From: Cornus controversa
Taxonomy: Eukaryota; Streptophyta; Magnoliopsida; Cornales; Cornaceae
DNA length: 64,000 nucleotides
Reading direction: 5' to 3'
NCBI GenBank assembly: GCA_026545225.1
Contig: CM048849.1
Coordinates: 49,774,336-49,838,335, forward strand
Below are positions 33,620 to 44,400 of this stretch, one piece after another. The notes below the pieces were generated by a model that saw only the letters and a list, made by a program, of their open reading frames with translations, was not told where the DNA came from and made no database searches. A program made the position numbers and the translations under genes. The stretch's first letter is position 1. Each line of letters opens with the position of its first letter.

Positions 33620-34731
33620 GGGAAAACTACACTTAAATAAAGTTAGGAAGCCTAAATTACTAAGTGGTCTATTTTAAAATTTTATTTTTCGCTTTGGTTG
33701 AATTAAGCAGAATAATTACATATGCATTGAAAATTATTATTCTGGTATAAAATACCCTTCAATCTTTTATTCCAAAATATTAAATTATCATTCTTATATC
33801 AAATAATTGATTCACTCAAGAAAATATCTGAAATATCGTTTGGTTTCTAAAAAATTGCAGGAATATAAAAGTAATATAGTAAAAGTGAACAAATCCATAA
33901 AATAAAACAAAATATATATTATACAAGCATTTGTGAGTATGTTATTCCCTTTTAGATTAATGCAAGTGGCTACACTTGTGGTATCACAACACATCAACTA
34001 TATCTATATAGAAATAAAGTAGAATTTTCAGATGTGCTTGGTAAATATGAGCATCACGAAGAGATATTACATCAAAACATGAGGACAAAGATAATGAAAT
34101 TCAAAATTCACAAGTAAACAACTATTAAATTTGAGTTTTATCAACAAAGGAGTTATGAGTTATTCTACATAGAATGTGTCTGTTCACTAAATCAAATTAA
34201 GAACATATTTAAACAAGCAAATATGAATTAAATAATTGATAATGACAACTTAAAAAATTGACTAACGAAAACGTTCATCACATTTAAAAAATCTCAAAAT
34301 TAAGAACCATTGACACATAAATTTGCCATACAATTCAAAAACTAGTTCCTAATTTTTTTTTAAATAAAAAAAAAGCAGCTCACTAAAGCAAAAAAAGAGA
34401 CCATATTTTTGTGATGAAAGATGATCAACGACCATTAATTTATCTAGGCAGTGGTGCTTTGCAATGAATTTTATTTTCTTCCAGTGAGATGAAAAGACAA
34501 TGATTTGTTGGATTTTATTTAGTCGTGCACAACGCTCCTTCAATTGCACAGGAATCGAACATAATTTAGTTTGACTTAAAATAAGAGATTGAAGGATATT
34601 TTAGGCTTGAATAATAATTTTCAATGCATATGTGATTATGTTTTTTAATTCAACCAATTTGAATATTAAACTTTTAAAATAGACTACTTTGTAATTTAGG
34701 CCTTCTAACTTTATTTAAATGTAGTTTTTCC
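33620..34731. mobile_element. Mutator-like element nested in the foldback arm, copy 1
   Basis: The ends are gggaaaactacacttaaata and, read inverted, ggaaaaactacatttaaata; inverted repeats extend about 150 bp (33620-33770 and 34572-34731). The 9-bp target duplication ttttaagta is perfect (33611-33619 and 34732-34740). TIR length and TSD fit a non-autonomous Mutator-like element of 1112 bp. Short open frames inside are on the - strand, match nothing I know and are probably chance. Confidence 0.85.
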
Positions 34732-35165
34732 TTTTAAGTATGTGCAGAAACATTTTAAATGTGTAAAATGACTTTAAAGTTGTGAAAAATTAATTTAAGT
34801 GTGTAGTCATGAATTGAAAAAATTATAAATTTTTTGTCTTAAGTTAAAACGTAACATAAGTCATACTCAAATTGAAACTCTCGAAATATTCTATTGAACA
34901 AAATTAATTTCATCAAAAAATATTATTTGTAGTAAAAGCTATGGGCTTTTAAGTAAAAAAATAAAAAATGAAAAGCATTTGATATATATATATATATTTA
35001 ATATAATATATATGTGATATATATTATATTAGTATAATGTTAAAGGAAGTTAACGGATGAAAACGGAAGAAAAATAAGTTTTTTTTATTAAAACTAATAA
35101 AAACGGCGCCGTTTACCTCTACCGCACGGGTACCGCTTTACCCGTTACGGCAGAGGATCCGTGCA

Positions 35166-35775
35166 TAGTCATTCACATCTAAGTGTGTGTGTGTGTATAT
35201 ATGTGTGTGTGTAAGTGTGTGAAGGAGAAACAACATGGAAATATAATATTAAAAATGTTATAAACGTGTTTGACCGTTTAAACTTGCTCATAATCCTACA
35301 GATGTATCAGTCCAAAAATTTCTCTTTTCCTTGTGTCCTGCCAAATCAAATACCAGGTATTTTCTCACGGTCATCACTTGAATTCTTTCCTTGAAAACCA
35401 AACTAAACTGGTCATTATAAACATAAGTAGTTAATATATTTATCTTTTATTATAGTATTATATTATTTTTTAAGAATTCTTTTAGATGAATTCATTGTTC
35501 ATTTATTAATTTTTTAAGTAATTTTTTTATTATTTTATAATTAATTATAACAAAAAATTATTGTAACGAGAGAAGAGAAAACGGGAGGAATAAGGAGAAA
35601 AAAAGATAAAAATTAGTAAGAGAAGATGGAAAGTTTTATAATTTTTAATTTTTTAGGATTATCCGTGAAATATATATTCAACGATTCATAAAAAAAAAAT
35701 GTAAAATAAAAAATGACAAAAAAAAAAAAAAGAGGAAGATTTTGAGACAAAGATATAAATTAGAAGTTTACAATG
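35166..35775 (+). repeat. Orphan TIR-gene upstream module, copy 1
   Basis: Starts tagtcattcacatctaagtg, then a GT/TA run, gaaggagaaacaacatggaa, cgtgtttgaccgtttaaact, tttctcttttccttgtgtcc and caaataccaggtattttctc. The same string of phrases precedes the TIR gene at 54816 (54241-54480), and occurs near 43990 and 46719. No TIR gene follows here. It could be a gene flank left after duplication, or a repeat of its own. Confidence 0.65.
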
Positions 35776-36534
35776 TTTAGTAACACATTTGTTACACATT
35801 TTTTTTTTTGTGCATATTTGAATATGTAACTATTAGACAATACAAAAGAACTTTTCAGCAGAACTAATCTTCCATAAGTATGATATTATATATATGTGAA
35901 AATTAAATTAAATTAAAATTGATATGATATATATGTAAAAATTAAATTAAAAAAATGATTCAAGTTAAAAGATAATAATATACATAACATATATATCATA
36001 AAGAGTTATTATTTATAAGTGATTTTTTTTATAAAAAAAACAAGATGAAAGTAATAGTATTTTTAAAGTGTTTTTTTATTTTAATATAGATAATTTATGC
36101 ACATTATATATTATCATATTGATTTATTATATATTATATATTTAGCTAAGTAGACAAGAAAAAGATTATAATATGTAAATAAGAAAACAATTGTGCAAAA
36201 AATCATGGATAGTGAAAGTTATGTTTAATATTTTATATTATTTAACTAAGTGGGTTCCACTATAGTAGAGAAAATATTTCTTTGCTACAGTGAAGAAATA
36301 GAAGAAACATCTTTTTTTTTTTGTTTCCTCCTCCTTTTACAGAAATGAGAAACATTTTACATTACAGAGAACAAAAATATTTTACTAAACATATTTTTTG
36401 TTTTTGTTTTTCCTTTTTAGGGGATAGAAATAGAAAAACAAAAAATATTTTCGTTAATGAATGAGCCCTTAGGAATCGGCTGAGTTATGTGATTCTAATT
36501 TTCACTTGCATATATATGTGTGTGTGTGTGTTTG
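35776..36534. other. AT-rich intergenic DNA
   Basis: No gene or bounded repeat recognised. Mostly A/T with short TA runs. A GT microsatellite at 36518-36531 borders the next element. Confidence 0.5.
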
Positions 36535-37288
36535 TTAGAAATAAAGAGGAAGCAGTCACGTGTCAGGAAAAAAAATTACGCGGTAGACTGGATGCTGATG
36601 TGTCGATGACGTGATAGTCAACGTGTCAGAAATAGATGATGTGTCGATGACATGGTAGGCATTGTGACAGAAAAGGATGACGTGACAAAAATTATGCACG
36701 GTTGGTGTTGACATGGCAATAACATGGTAGATAATGTGGCACTGGGTTGTTGAGTCGGCGATGACCTGGCGCACATGGCAGCGCGTGAGGAAGCATTCAG
36801 GTGCGTGTGGGCGTGTGGCGGTGCGTGATGACTTCGGGGAAAAAAAATAGAAGACTCTGTCGGCGTGTAGGGGCGCGTGGAGCGTTCGTTTGGGCTAAAT
36901 TTTGCGGTGTGTTGATCATTTGGTTGAGGGTTTCGTTCTATTATATTTAGAAGATCAAAAAGAGTTCCAGAAGATGGATTTTCACCACCAAATAAAAGAA
37001 GGTTCTCTTTGGATGACGAGAACAATTAAGCGGAAGAAGAAATAGAAGGCTATAAAACCCTAGCTTTGATATCATGTAAGAAATAAAGAAGAAAAGAGAT
37101 AAATATCTTTGAATTATATTAATGAATAGTATGAGAAATAATATACAGTGATAACATATATATATGAGAAGGAAAAAATGTAGGTGAGTGGGGAGCAAGT
37201 AATCCTATACATGGTAAATTCTCAATCATAGAAATTCAAAATAGATATGAAAAAGGTTAAATATAAAATATGCTAATATATTTTAACA
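36535..37288 (-). mobile_element. Ty1-copia-like LTR element fragment
   Basis: An LTR of about 214 bp lies at 37075-37288; on the - strand it runs from tgttaaaatatattagcata to tttcttaca. Next to it, 37063-37074 is near the complement of the tRNA-Met primer site (10 of 12 bases). Leader and possible gag-side sequence continue to about 36535. This is a broken fossil; pol and the second full LTR are not present. Family assigned from LTR style and primer site. Confidence 0.6.
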
Positions 37289-37309
37289 ATATATATAATC
37301 AGTAAGTAA

Positions 37310-38370
37310 TGGACTTGGATTCACCCGACTCTATTAGAACTTGACCAACTCTCTTAAGACTCATCTGACACGGGGAATTGTGCTTCAAAATGGACAACAC
37401 GTACTAAGTGGATAGTTTCTTTACCATTCAAAAGATACTGTATTTTTGTCTAATAACTTCTAATTTTCTTATTTGCCAAACAAGTTATATACTATATATT
37501 TATAGTAATATATAACAATTGCTATGTGCCCACAAGAAAAAAGTAGAATAATCCACATTTTTGTCACCTAAGAAGGACGATGAACCTGTGTTTAGGGGTG
37601 CACAAAGAACCGGTGGAATTGGAACTGAAACCGGAACCATACCTGAATCGAACCGAACTATTTACTACGGTTTCGGTTTTGGTTCCAAACTTTAGGAACC
37701 GTTCACTACGGTTTCGGCTCCTTAAACTGGAATCGAAACCGTTAAGAAAAAAAATATAATATATAATATATAAATGAATAATAATAGCTTTTAAGTTCTA
37801 GTGTTCTATATAAAATTATAATATACAAAGTATAAAATATATAATATATAAATAAATACTAATACATTCTAAAATCTAGTGTTCTATTTATATATAAAGT
37901 ATAAAATATATAAGATATAGATAAATACATTTAGCTTCTAAGTTCTAATGTTCTATATATTTATATAATATAAGATATATAAATAAATACTAATAGCTTC
38001 TAATCTATTGTTATAACTAGGGGTGCATAAGTATAAGTGTGTATCTTGCCAATGTTATTTTTTTTTTAAGAAAAAAAAGTTAACAAAGAACCATTGAGAT
38101 TGAGGAACTGGAACTGGAACCGCAAAGAACCAGAATTGAATCGAACTAAACCGAACTCAACGGTTCTAATTCCAAAATTAAGGAACCATTGGGAACGATT
38201 CCGATTTCAGTTCCACCAAGAACCGTACCATATGCCCCCTTACCTGTGTTGACATTTGACAATGAAATCTCATCTCACAATTCCTATTACTTTTCTTGTT
38301 TCAGAGAGATATGGTCCTCACCATTAGTGTTTTAATCGAGTCAAAGATCACGTTGCACATTTTGAGTCAT
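37310..38370 (+). repeat. Dispersed repeat, second copy, with insertion
   Basis: Phrases shared with 15985-16190: accaactctct, aagtagaataa, acctgtgttgacatttgaca, attacttttcttg and gagtcaaagatcacg. It is interrupted at acctgtgtt by the hAT-type element listed next. Its identity beyond a dispersed repeat or a duplicated host segment is unknown. Confidence 0.6.
37593..38242. mobile_element. hAT-type non-autonomous element, copy B
   Basis: Starts taggggtgcacaaagaaccg and ends tatgccccctta. The 8-bp duplication cctgtgtt is perfect (37585-37592 and 38243-38250). The empty site is preserved near 16113 in this same window, confirming the insertion. The interior is rich in gaaccg/cggttc phrases and TA-rich stretches; no transposase. 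Confidence 0.85.
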
Positions 38371-38476
38371 AAGTTCATATAACTACACTATATATGTCCC
38401 TGGAGAATTGATATGTATTAATTATTTAAATAAAAGAATGTAACTGTAAAAATATATGTATTAATTAATTAAAAAC

Positions 38477-38959
38477 TGTTAGATTAGCATCTGTGTATTA
38501 AAGTCATAGATTTCAATGATCACATTTTTTGATTTTTAAATCAGTTTTCGCTCCAATGAGCCGTTTTCAATCTTTTCGTCGCTCCAATGAGCTGCATTTG
38601 TCCACCGAGCCCCGCTCTTTTGTAACTTCTTTGTATGTGTTCGTAGCCACAGTCAGTAACATCACCAAATTGCTTTTCCGAGCCGCATTCAAGATTTTGT
38701 CTCTAAACTCAAGTTTACTTCATATAACTCACCTTCAGTTTGCGGGAACTGTTACATTATATATTTCTTATTATATCTGTTGTTAAATTATATATCTTTT
38801 CCTAAATCACATAGGTCTGTTTCTTACACCTTCTCCTAAACCATCTAGAACGATGATTTATTGTCTAAGTTTACTTTGCCTCTGAAATTATCTGTCTATA
38901 AATAAGCCTTTATGTATTATTCACAAATCAATTCAATTCAATACATAATATTTCTAACA
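38477..38959 (+). mobile_element. Solo LTR (483 bp), 5-bp TSD
   Basis: Runs from tgttagattagcatctgtgt to atatttctaaca, with TG...CA ends and inverted tgttaga/tctaaca tips. The 5-bp duplication aaaac is perfect (38472-38476 and 38960-38964). A TATA-like ctataaataagcc near 38896 and a CA-rich end fit an LTR promoter and R region. No internal part of the element remains. A related flank at 47590-47605 lacks the insertion. Confidence 0.8.
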
Positions 38960-39568
38960 AAAACAACAAAGCAAAATTTGTATAGTTAAGTGAATTGATT
39001 GAGGTGTTTGTTTCAAAACCAAACACTTTAATTCTGGATCTCCCCATTACAAGGCTAAACTTGGATCAAAATGGCATCGTCGTGCATGTATCAAAACAAT
39101 ATCGTTTAAATATAGACACAATATCTTGCATCAAAATGTAATGCATATTCATTATATACAAAATTGTAATACACATTACATCAATTACATCGACTGGAAT
39201 TATCAACTGTGTGTAAAAATTAGTCCAGACCCAAATTAATCAACAATCTTTATATCCGTGCATTGATATGAAAAAATGTTGAATTAATTATAAGCAAAGT
39301 TTGTATTCACTTAACTACAATCCTTGATTTTATTCTCTTAATTGAATAGTGGATAGAAAAATCTTAGTGGGCTTTATAATTATATTTTGGTCCAAATATG
39401 TTTTTTTTCTTGGTAATTAAAGGTTTGTATAACTTTAATACAAGAAAAGAGGCTCATATCTAAATGTGTGTGTGTGGATATATATATATGTGTGTGTGTG
39501 TGTGTGAATGAGAGACAACATGAAAATATAGATATTAAAAAATTATAAACGTGTTTGAAGGTTTAAAC
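38960..39568 (+). repeat. Orphan TIR-gene upstream flank, copy 2
   Basis: aacaacaaagcaaaatttgt, aagtgaattgattgaggtg and a stretch ending in cgtgtttga then tttaaac match, in order, the region upstream of the first TIR gene (47590-48310) and the modules near 35.2 and 44.0 kb. 39285-39568 is repeated at 43815-44160 on the other side of the large LTR. No TIR gene follows. Confidence 0.6.
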
Positions 39569-40369
39569 TATCATACCCCCAACTTGAGGTCGGGGTATAT
39601 CTGTCCCTTCACTCAACCTGCGATTGATTTAATTCCACAATCCTAAACTGTCACACCCCCAAGTTGAGGTCGGGGTATATCTATCCCTTCACTCAACCTG
39701 CGGTTGACTTAATTCCACAATCCACCAACGAATTTCTAATATCCTGACATAACTTGTTCTCATATTGTTCTCATATAAAAGAGATTATCACTATAATTAT
39801 CAATGCATATGAAATAACCAACTGATATCCATAAAACTAAATACAACCAAAATCAGAGTTATCATCAAAACAATCCTTAATTACAACAAATGTTGTCTCA
39901 AAATTGAAATAAAATAATATAGTAACTAGGTTCCACCAAAACAATTCTCGTGTGGAATCCTCATTTTTTATGCTATAGGTGGGAACTTCACACACCTGAA
40001 ATGTGAGGAAAAAATAAGGGGTGAGCTTTAAAGCCCAGTAAGTAATGTTCTAACTAATCGACAATAACTACTATACTTCAACAACTAGTATAGTAAATTA
40101 ATTAATATAGCTAATCGTTCGGTGCATTAGCTTATGAAGAAGAGAGTATTATTGACATCCTTTAGTACTTAACAGAAACTAACAGGTTATTCAAGTTCCA
40201 TCTCTTGTCCTAACGCAACCATTTAAACGAACCCAAGTTCTTTTAATCAATCTATATTCATGACATACTCTTTACAAAAGACCACTATATACAATATATC
40301 CTGTAGTGCGGAGAGACAATAATAATAAGCAATGAATATTTCATATTCAATATCCCTAAAATTATATGA

Positions 40370-41795
40370 ATTAGTGTCTTAGTAATATTTCTTTTATGTT
40401 TTTATTAATAATTTTAATCTTTTTATGATTTCAGGTGATTAAGGGTAATTTTGATTAATAATGGTGAAATCGGGTTACAAATGGTGCTCATTTAGTTATC
40501 ATTGAAGCTTGACCCATGAGAGATATGTTTATATTGAAGATCCAAACGAAATGGACTGAAGAAATAGGGTGGAAATGAATTTAAATGAAGAAAAGGAGCA
40601 CGGGCCTATTCGTATTGAAGATTGGGCCAATTCAGGCCTAGAAATTTCTGGACCTATTTTGGTATTCAGACCATAACTCTGTACACGATTGTCAAAACGA
40701 CCCAAACTTTGCATAAGTTGAATAAAATTCAATTCTGTACAATTTTATATTTCACAAAAATTTCCTGAAACGGACGTTTTCAGTAACTTTTTGTCCTATT
40801 TGCGCAGCTGTCACTCTTTGGGCGCAAATGCCACTTTGTGAGGTGCAAGTGCCATTTTCTTATACGCACTTGCCACTTTAGGGAGGCGAGGTGTCCCGTG
40901 GGTTTTGTTTTTCAAAGAAAAATGATGAAAAGAAAGAAAAATAGATATTTCTGGGGGGAGAAACACAGAGGCGATTCGTGACGATATAGACAAGATGGCG
41001 ATTTCATCATCGTTCACGCTTGGACATCCGATCATGAGCGGCTAAACACCATTCCGGGGAAGTGACGTAACCCTAACCTGTCTTTCAATATTTTAAATTG
41101 TATATTAATTTGGGAATTATTTATTTTATGCGTTGATTGTATAACTGAGACATAAACAACAATTGTGCTATTAGTTTTAATTTGAATGTATTGATTCATT
41201 GCACATTTGTTCTTGTTCTTGTAGAATGAATTCAAATTTGCAATGATTAGGGTTTGATTCTTTTCAATTTCTGTGATTTTGTTAAGACAGGTTATACAAT
41301 AGTTTTCACATATCGTTCAATTTAAATTTTTGATAATTCATACTAAGCAAAGATGGGTTATCACATCATTAGTTAGTCAGATGTATAGGCCATGCTAAGC
41401 GAAGACGAGTTATGCTTAATAGAATGTTGAACGAATTCTCTTGATAGAATTGAATTGGGCTTGTAGCCATTCTTTTCTGAACGCATAGATTAAATGTCCC
41501 AAATTAGTACAATTGTCATTATCAGAGGGTTAGCGGTGAAGTCAATTCCCAGGACTTTCTCTTCCTGATCATAAAATACATTTACAAATAGCTTTGATTT
41601 TCTCAACCAAATTTAAGTTCAAATATCAACAATTATTTTTCAATTATTTTAGAATTAGTTTAAAGACTAAGTAACATAACAATTCAACCTTGCAAGTCCT
41701 TGAGGTTCGACACCCTCTATATAGCCCTGTCCTACGAGGACTCGTTCTATTGCGAGTGGTTAAGTAGAATTGAAATCACAACATCACTCATGTTC
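40370..41795 (+). mobile_element. Nested LTR-like element
   Basis: Composition and phrases differ from the surrounding LTR: gacccaaactttgcataagt, tttgggcgcaaatgcc, gcgaagacgagttatgctta, gtgaagtcaattcccaggac, caagtccttgaggttcgaca and ctattgcgagtggttaa are of the kind found in long plant Ty3/gypsy LTRs. The borders are approximate and no target duplication was identified. Fossil, non-coding. Confidence 0.5.
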
Positions 41796-41849
41796 TAATA
41801 GAGAGATAACAAGTATGAAACTGTTTAGATCATAAAATAAATGATATGG

Positions 41850-42125
41850 AGGGACGCACACACACTCTAAACCGAAAGAACACACACACCACACAACACA
41901 CGCAGAATAGAGGGACACACACTCTCCATCGGAGGGACCCACACTCCACTGTGATAATAATTAATGTGGAGGGACACACACTCTGTGCCAGAGGGACCCG
42001 CAACTCCATGATAGAGGGACATATACACACTTTATGAAAATATGAATTATGTGGAGGGACACACACTCTGTACCAGAGGGACCTGCAACTTCACGCTAGA
42101 GAGACCTATACACACTCCAATAATT
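41850..42125 (+). repeat. Minisatellite in the large LTR
   Basis: Variants of atgtggagggacacacactc, agagggacc and caactccatgatagagggac repeat with a period near 88 bp (clear at 41962 and 42051), plus degenerate units before. Cysteine/threonine-rich open frames here are a by-product. Confidence 0.75.
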
Positions 42126-43805
42126 TCAACCACCACCATCAACCACACACTCACATCCACACCCACATACACACAAACACTCCTATGCACGAGTGTCCTA
42201 TACCTATTTTAAATTATATTTTTAATCTATGAATCTAATTGTTCATGGATAGTTCGTACTCTCAATTTTCGTGCAACAAATCTTACTTTTCTAACTAGAT
42301 AAAATATCTAATGTGACTAACTCTACTCCAAACCTATACTCCAAACATATTATGCTCTAAAAAGACTAATTTGATTTTTTAGGAATTTTCCAGCATTTTT
42401 CAGTATTTTTAAAGCATTTTTTTTTCTAATTTTTAACCTTTTTAATCATTTTAAAAATAAAAAAAATATTTTTAGATTCCGGATGGGTCTGAGACTGGGC
42501 CTAGAGGTTGGGCTTCGTGAGTGGAACCTGCCCAACCTTTTTTCAGTCCTGGAAGGTCGCCGGAACATGGACCACGCGCCAGTGATGCGTGTGGGCTTAT
42601 GTAGCCCCTATTCATCATCTTCCCCACTTGTTTCTCACGCGCAAAGGGCCTGTTATAAACCCAGCTCGTTGACAGCCTTTTCCGGCGTGGTATCTGGCCA
42701 TTTTCGGCCACCAATCGACTCAAAATAAACACCAACCAACTCGCCACATCTTAGTATACCATTTGACACCAAAATCATCAAGAACTGCTACCAAACAAGG
42801 TTTTCCCCAATTTCTAATTTTTCCATTGGTTCACCATTAAACCCATATCTCTTCACTTCCAATTCCACCGGCGTTAAATTCAACGAGTGGGTCATGTTTG
42901 CAACTATCATAATCAATTAAAGAAATAATTCCACAAATTCTTAGATTACAAGTACAATTGACTACAACATATATATGAACATCTTTAAACAAAAGCAGCC
43001 ATGTAGCTTGAATATAATAGCTTACGAATTTCCAGGTTGACCCACATTCAAATCCCAATCAAATAATCAAATCATGTCCATGGTTTAAATCTAGTGACCT
43101 TCCATTCTTATATGAGTGTTATATAATGTATATACATATCAGCCACATATACATAGACATATATATCTATCTATATAGTTATACACATACTGCACCTTCC
43201 CTAATTTAGCTTCATATATATAAAACCACACTAATATACATATGCGTCAATCTACTCCATTACTGGAGTTTATTAATTCCAACCATAACTCACCATTTAG
43301 TCACCATCGTTCCCATTCTCTACCATTATGTTCACCCATCGAAACATAAACTAATCAGATTCTAACACCCAGTTCTATCATATAGCCATTTAAAACGACG
43401 ATTATTATTAAATAGCTCAACATTAATACAACATTAATACGTGATAAATATTACCGTGGCATACCAATCATTGTGAAAAAGATAGAAAAAAACTTACAAA
43501 TGAGAGATGATTATTCTCTCCTTGATGTCTCACATTATTTTTTCCTTTCTTCCTCCTTTGCTCCTTCTTTCTCCGTAATCTGAGACTGTCAACGCACAAA
43601 CCCTAATTACTCACTTATTATTTTTATATAATATTTCTCACACAACTGTTGTTTGATAAATATATCAGAATAACTTATTATGTCATAGAATAAGTTATCC
43701 CTTGATTGAAAATCACATAAATTTATTTTAAGAAGGGTTTTTATCATGGAACCCTTACATGAAAATTTTATTTTCTTAATTAAAAATTTGGGTCACTACA
43801 TAAAC

Positions 43806-44028
43806 ACTTTCTCATTATTAATTATAAGCAAAGTTGGTATTCACCTAACTAAAATACTTAATTTTATTCTCTTAATTAGTTTTACTTAAAATATAGTTTG
43901 GAAAGCGGATAGAAACATCTTAGTGGCCGGGATTTATTATTAATTTTTGGTCGAAATATGTTTTTTTTCCTGGTAATTAAAGGCGTCTAATTTTAACATG
44001 TAAAGAGGGTTAGTCATTCACATCTAAA

Positions 44029-44061
<33 letters not shown>

Positions 44062-44400
44062 GCGCGCCGCGCGCGCAAGTGAGTGTGTGAAGGAGAAACA
44101 ACATGGAAATATATATATTAAAAATGTTATAAACATGTTTGACCATTTAAACTTGCTCATAATCGTAGGGATATATCAGTCAAAAACTCTCTCTTTTCCT
44201 TGTGTCCTGCCAAATCAAATACCAGGTATTTTCTCACGGTCATCACTTGAATTCTTTCCGGAAAATCAAACTAAACTGGTCATTAAAAAGGTCATTAATA
44301 TATTATCTTTTATTATTATATTATTTTTTAGTAATTCTTTTAGATGAATTGATCGTTCATTTATTGAATTTTCAAGTAAATTTCTTGTTATTTTAAATGA
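43806..44400 (+). repeat. Orphan TIR-gene upstream module, copy 3
   Basis: Repeats 39285-39550 (attataagcaaagt, then gtaattaaagg) and goes on with the module cttgctcataat, ttccttgtgtcctgccaaat and caaataccaggtattttctc to about 44394, where it joins foldback-element sequence at a ttattttaaatg stretch that both partners could supply. The join looks like recombination at a short shared sequence. Confidence 0.65.
44041..44080. repeat. (TA)n joined to (GC)n
   Basis: About ten TA units run directly into gcgcgccgcgcgcgc. Alternating purine-pyrimidine tracts of this kind can take the Z form. It sits inside an upstream module where other copies have GT/TA runs only. Confidence 0.85.

Larger units (their letters stand above)
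28170..35165. mobile_element. Giant foldback element with tandem-repeat arms
   Basis: Two arms run in opposite directions and meet near 31441-31470 with almost no loop. Each arm is made of about 13-14 imperfect units of about 165-185 bp; one unit, in right-arm sense, contains tatgcctaagagttcctaaa, then gtatttgttttaggtgtgtg, aaatgtgtgaaaa and gtgaatataaatttttatga. The outermost parts are also inverted to each other (28390-28580 with 34760-34990; ttccgttttcatccgttaac in the right end against its ttccgtta-containing match on the left). The right end stops at gatccgtgca (35165). No coding capacity. The structure fits a foldback (FB/Mutator-like) transposon. The left end merges with viral pieces and no target duplication is seen. 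Confidence 0.75.
39569..43800 (+). mobile_element. Large LTR-type element, probably solo LTR with nested insertion
   Basis: The right end is gggtcactaca (43800); the 5-bp duplication taaac lies at 39564-39568 and 43801-43805. The first about 80 bp (acccccaa, then ttgaggtcggggtatatct) are tandemly doubled at 39569-39730, the second copy starting tgtcacacccccaagttgag. ataaggggtgagctttaaag (about 40012) is a phrase common in plant Ty3-type LTRs. No primer site, gag or pol was found. It is a broken fossil. About 1.4 kb inside looks like another LTR element. Confidence 0.65.

Noticed and set aside
33812-34549. Two small - strand proteins in the nested Mutator-like element (also at 45364-46101)
   Set aside because: Short, without known motifs; they are conserved between copies only because the segment was recently duplicated.
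41830-42066. Cysteine-rich small protein
   Set aside because: It is the translation of a minisatellite inside an LTR.
42472-42747. Open frames on both strands near 42.5-42.7 kb
   Set aside because: They overlap each other within the large LTR, and no domain is seen; the GC content alone keeps the frames open.
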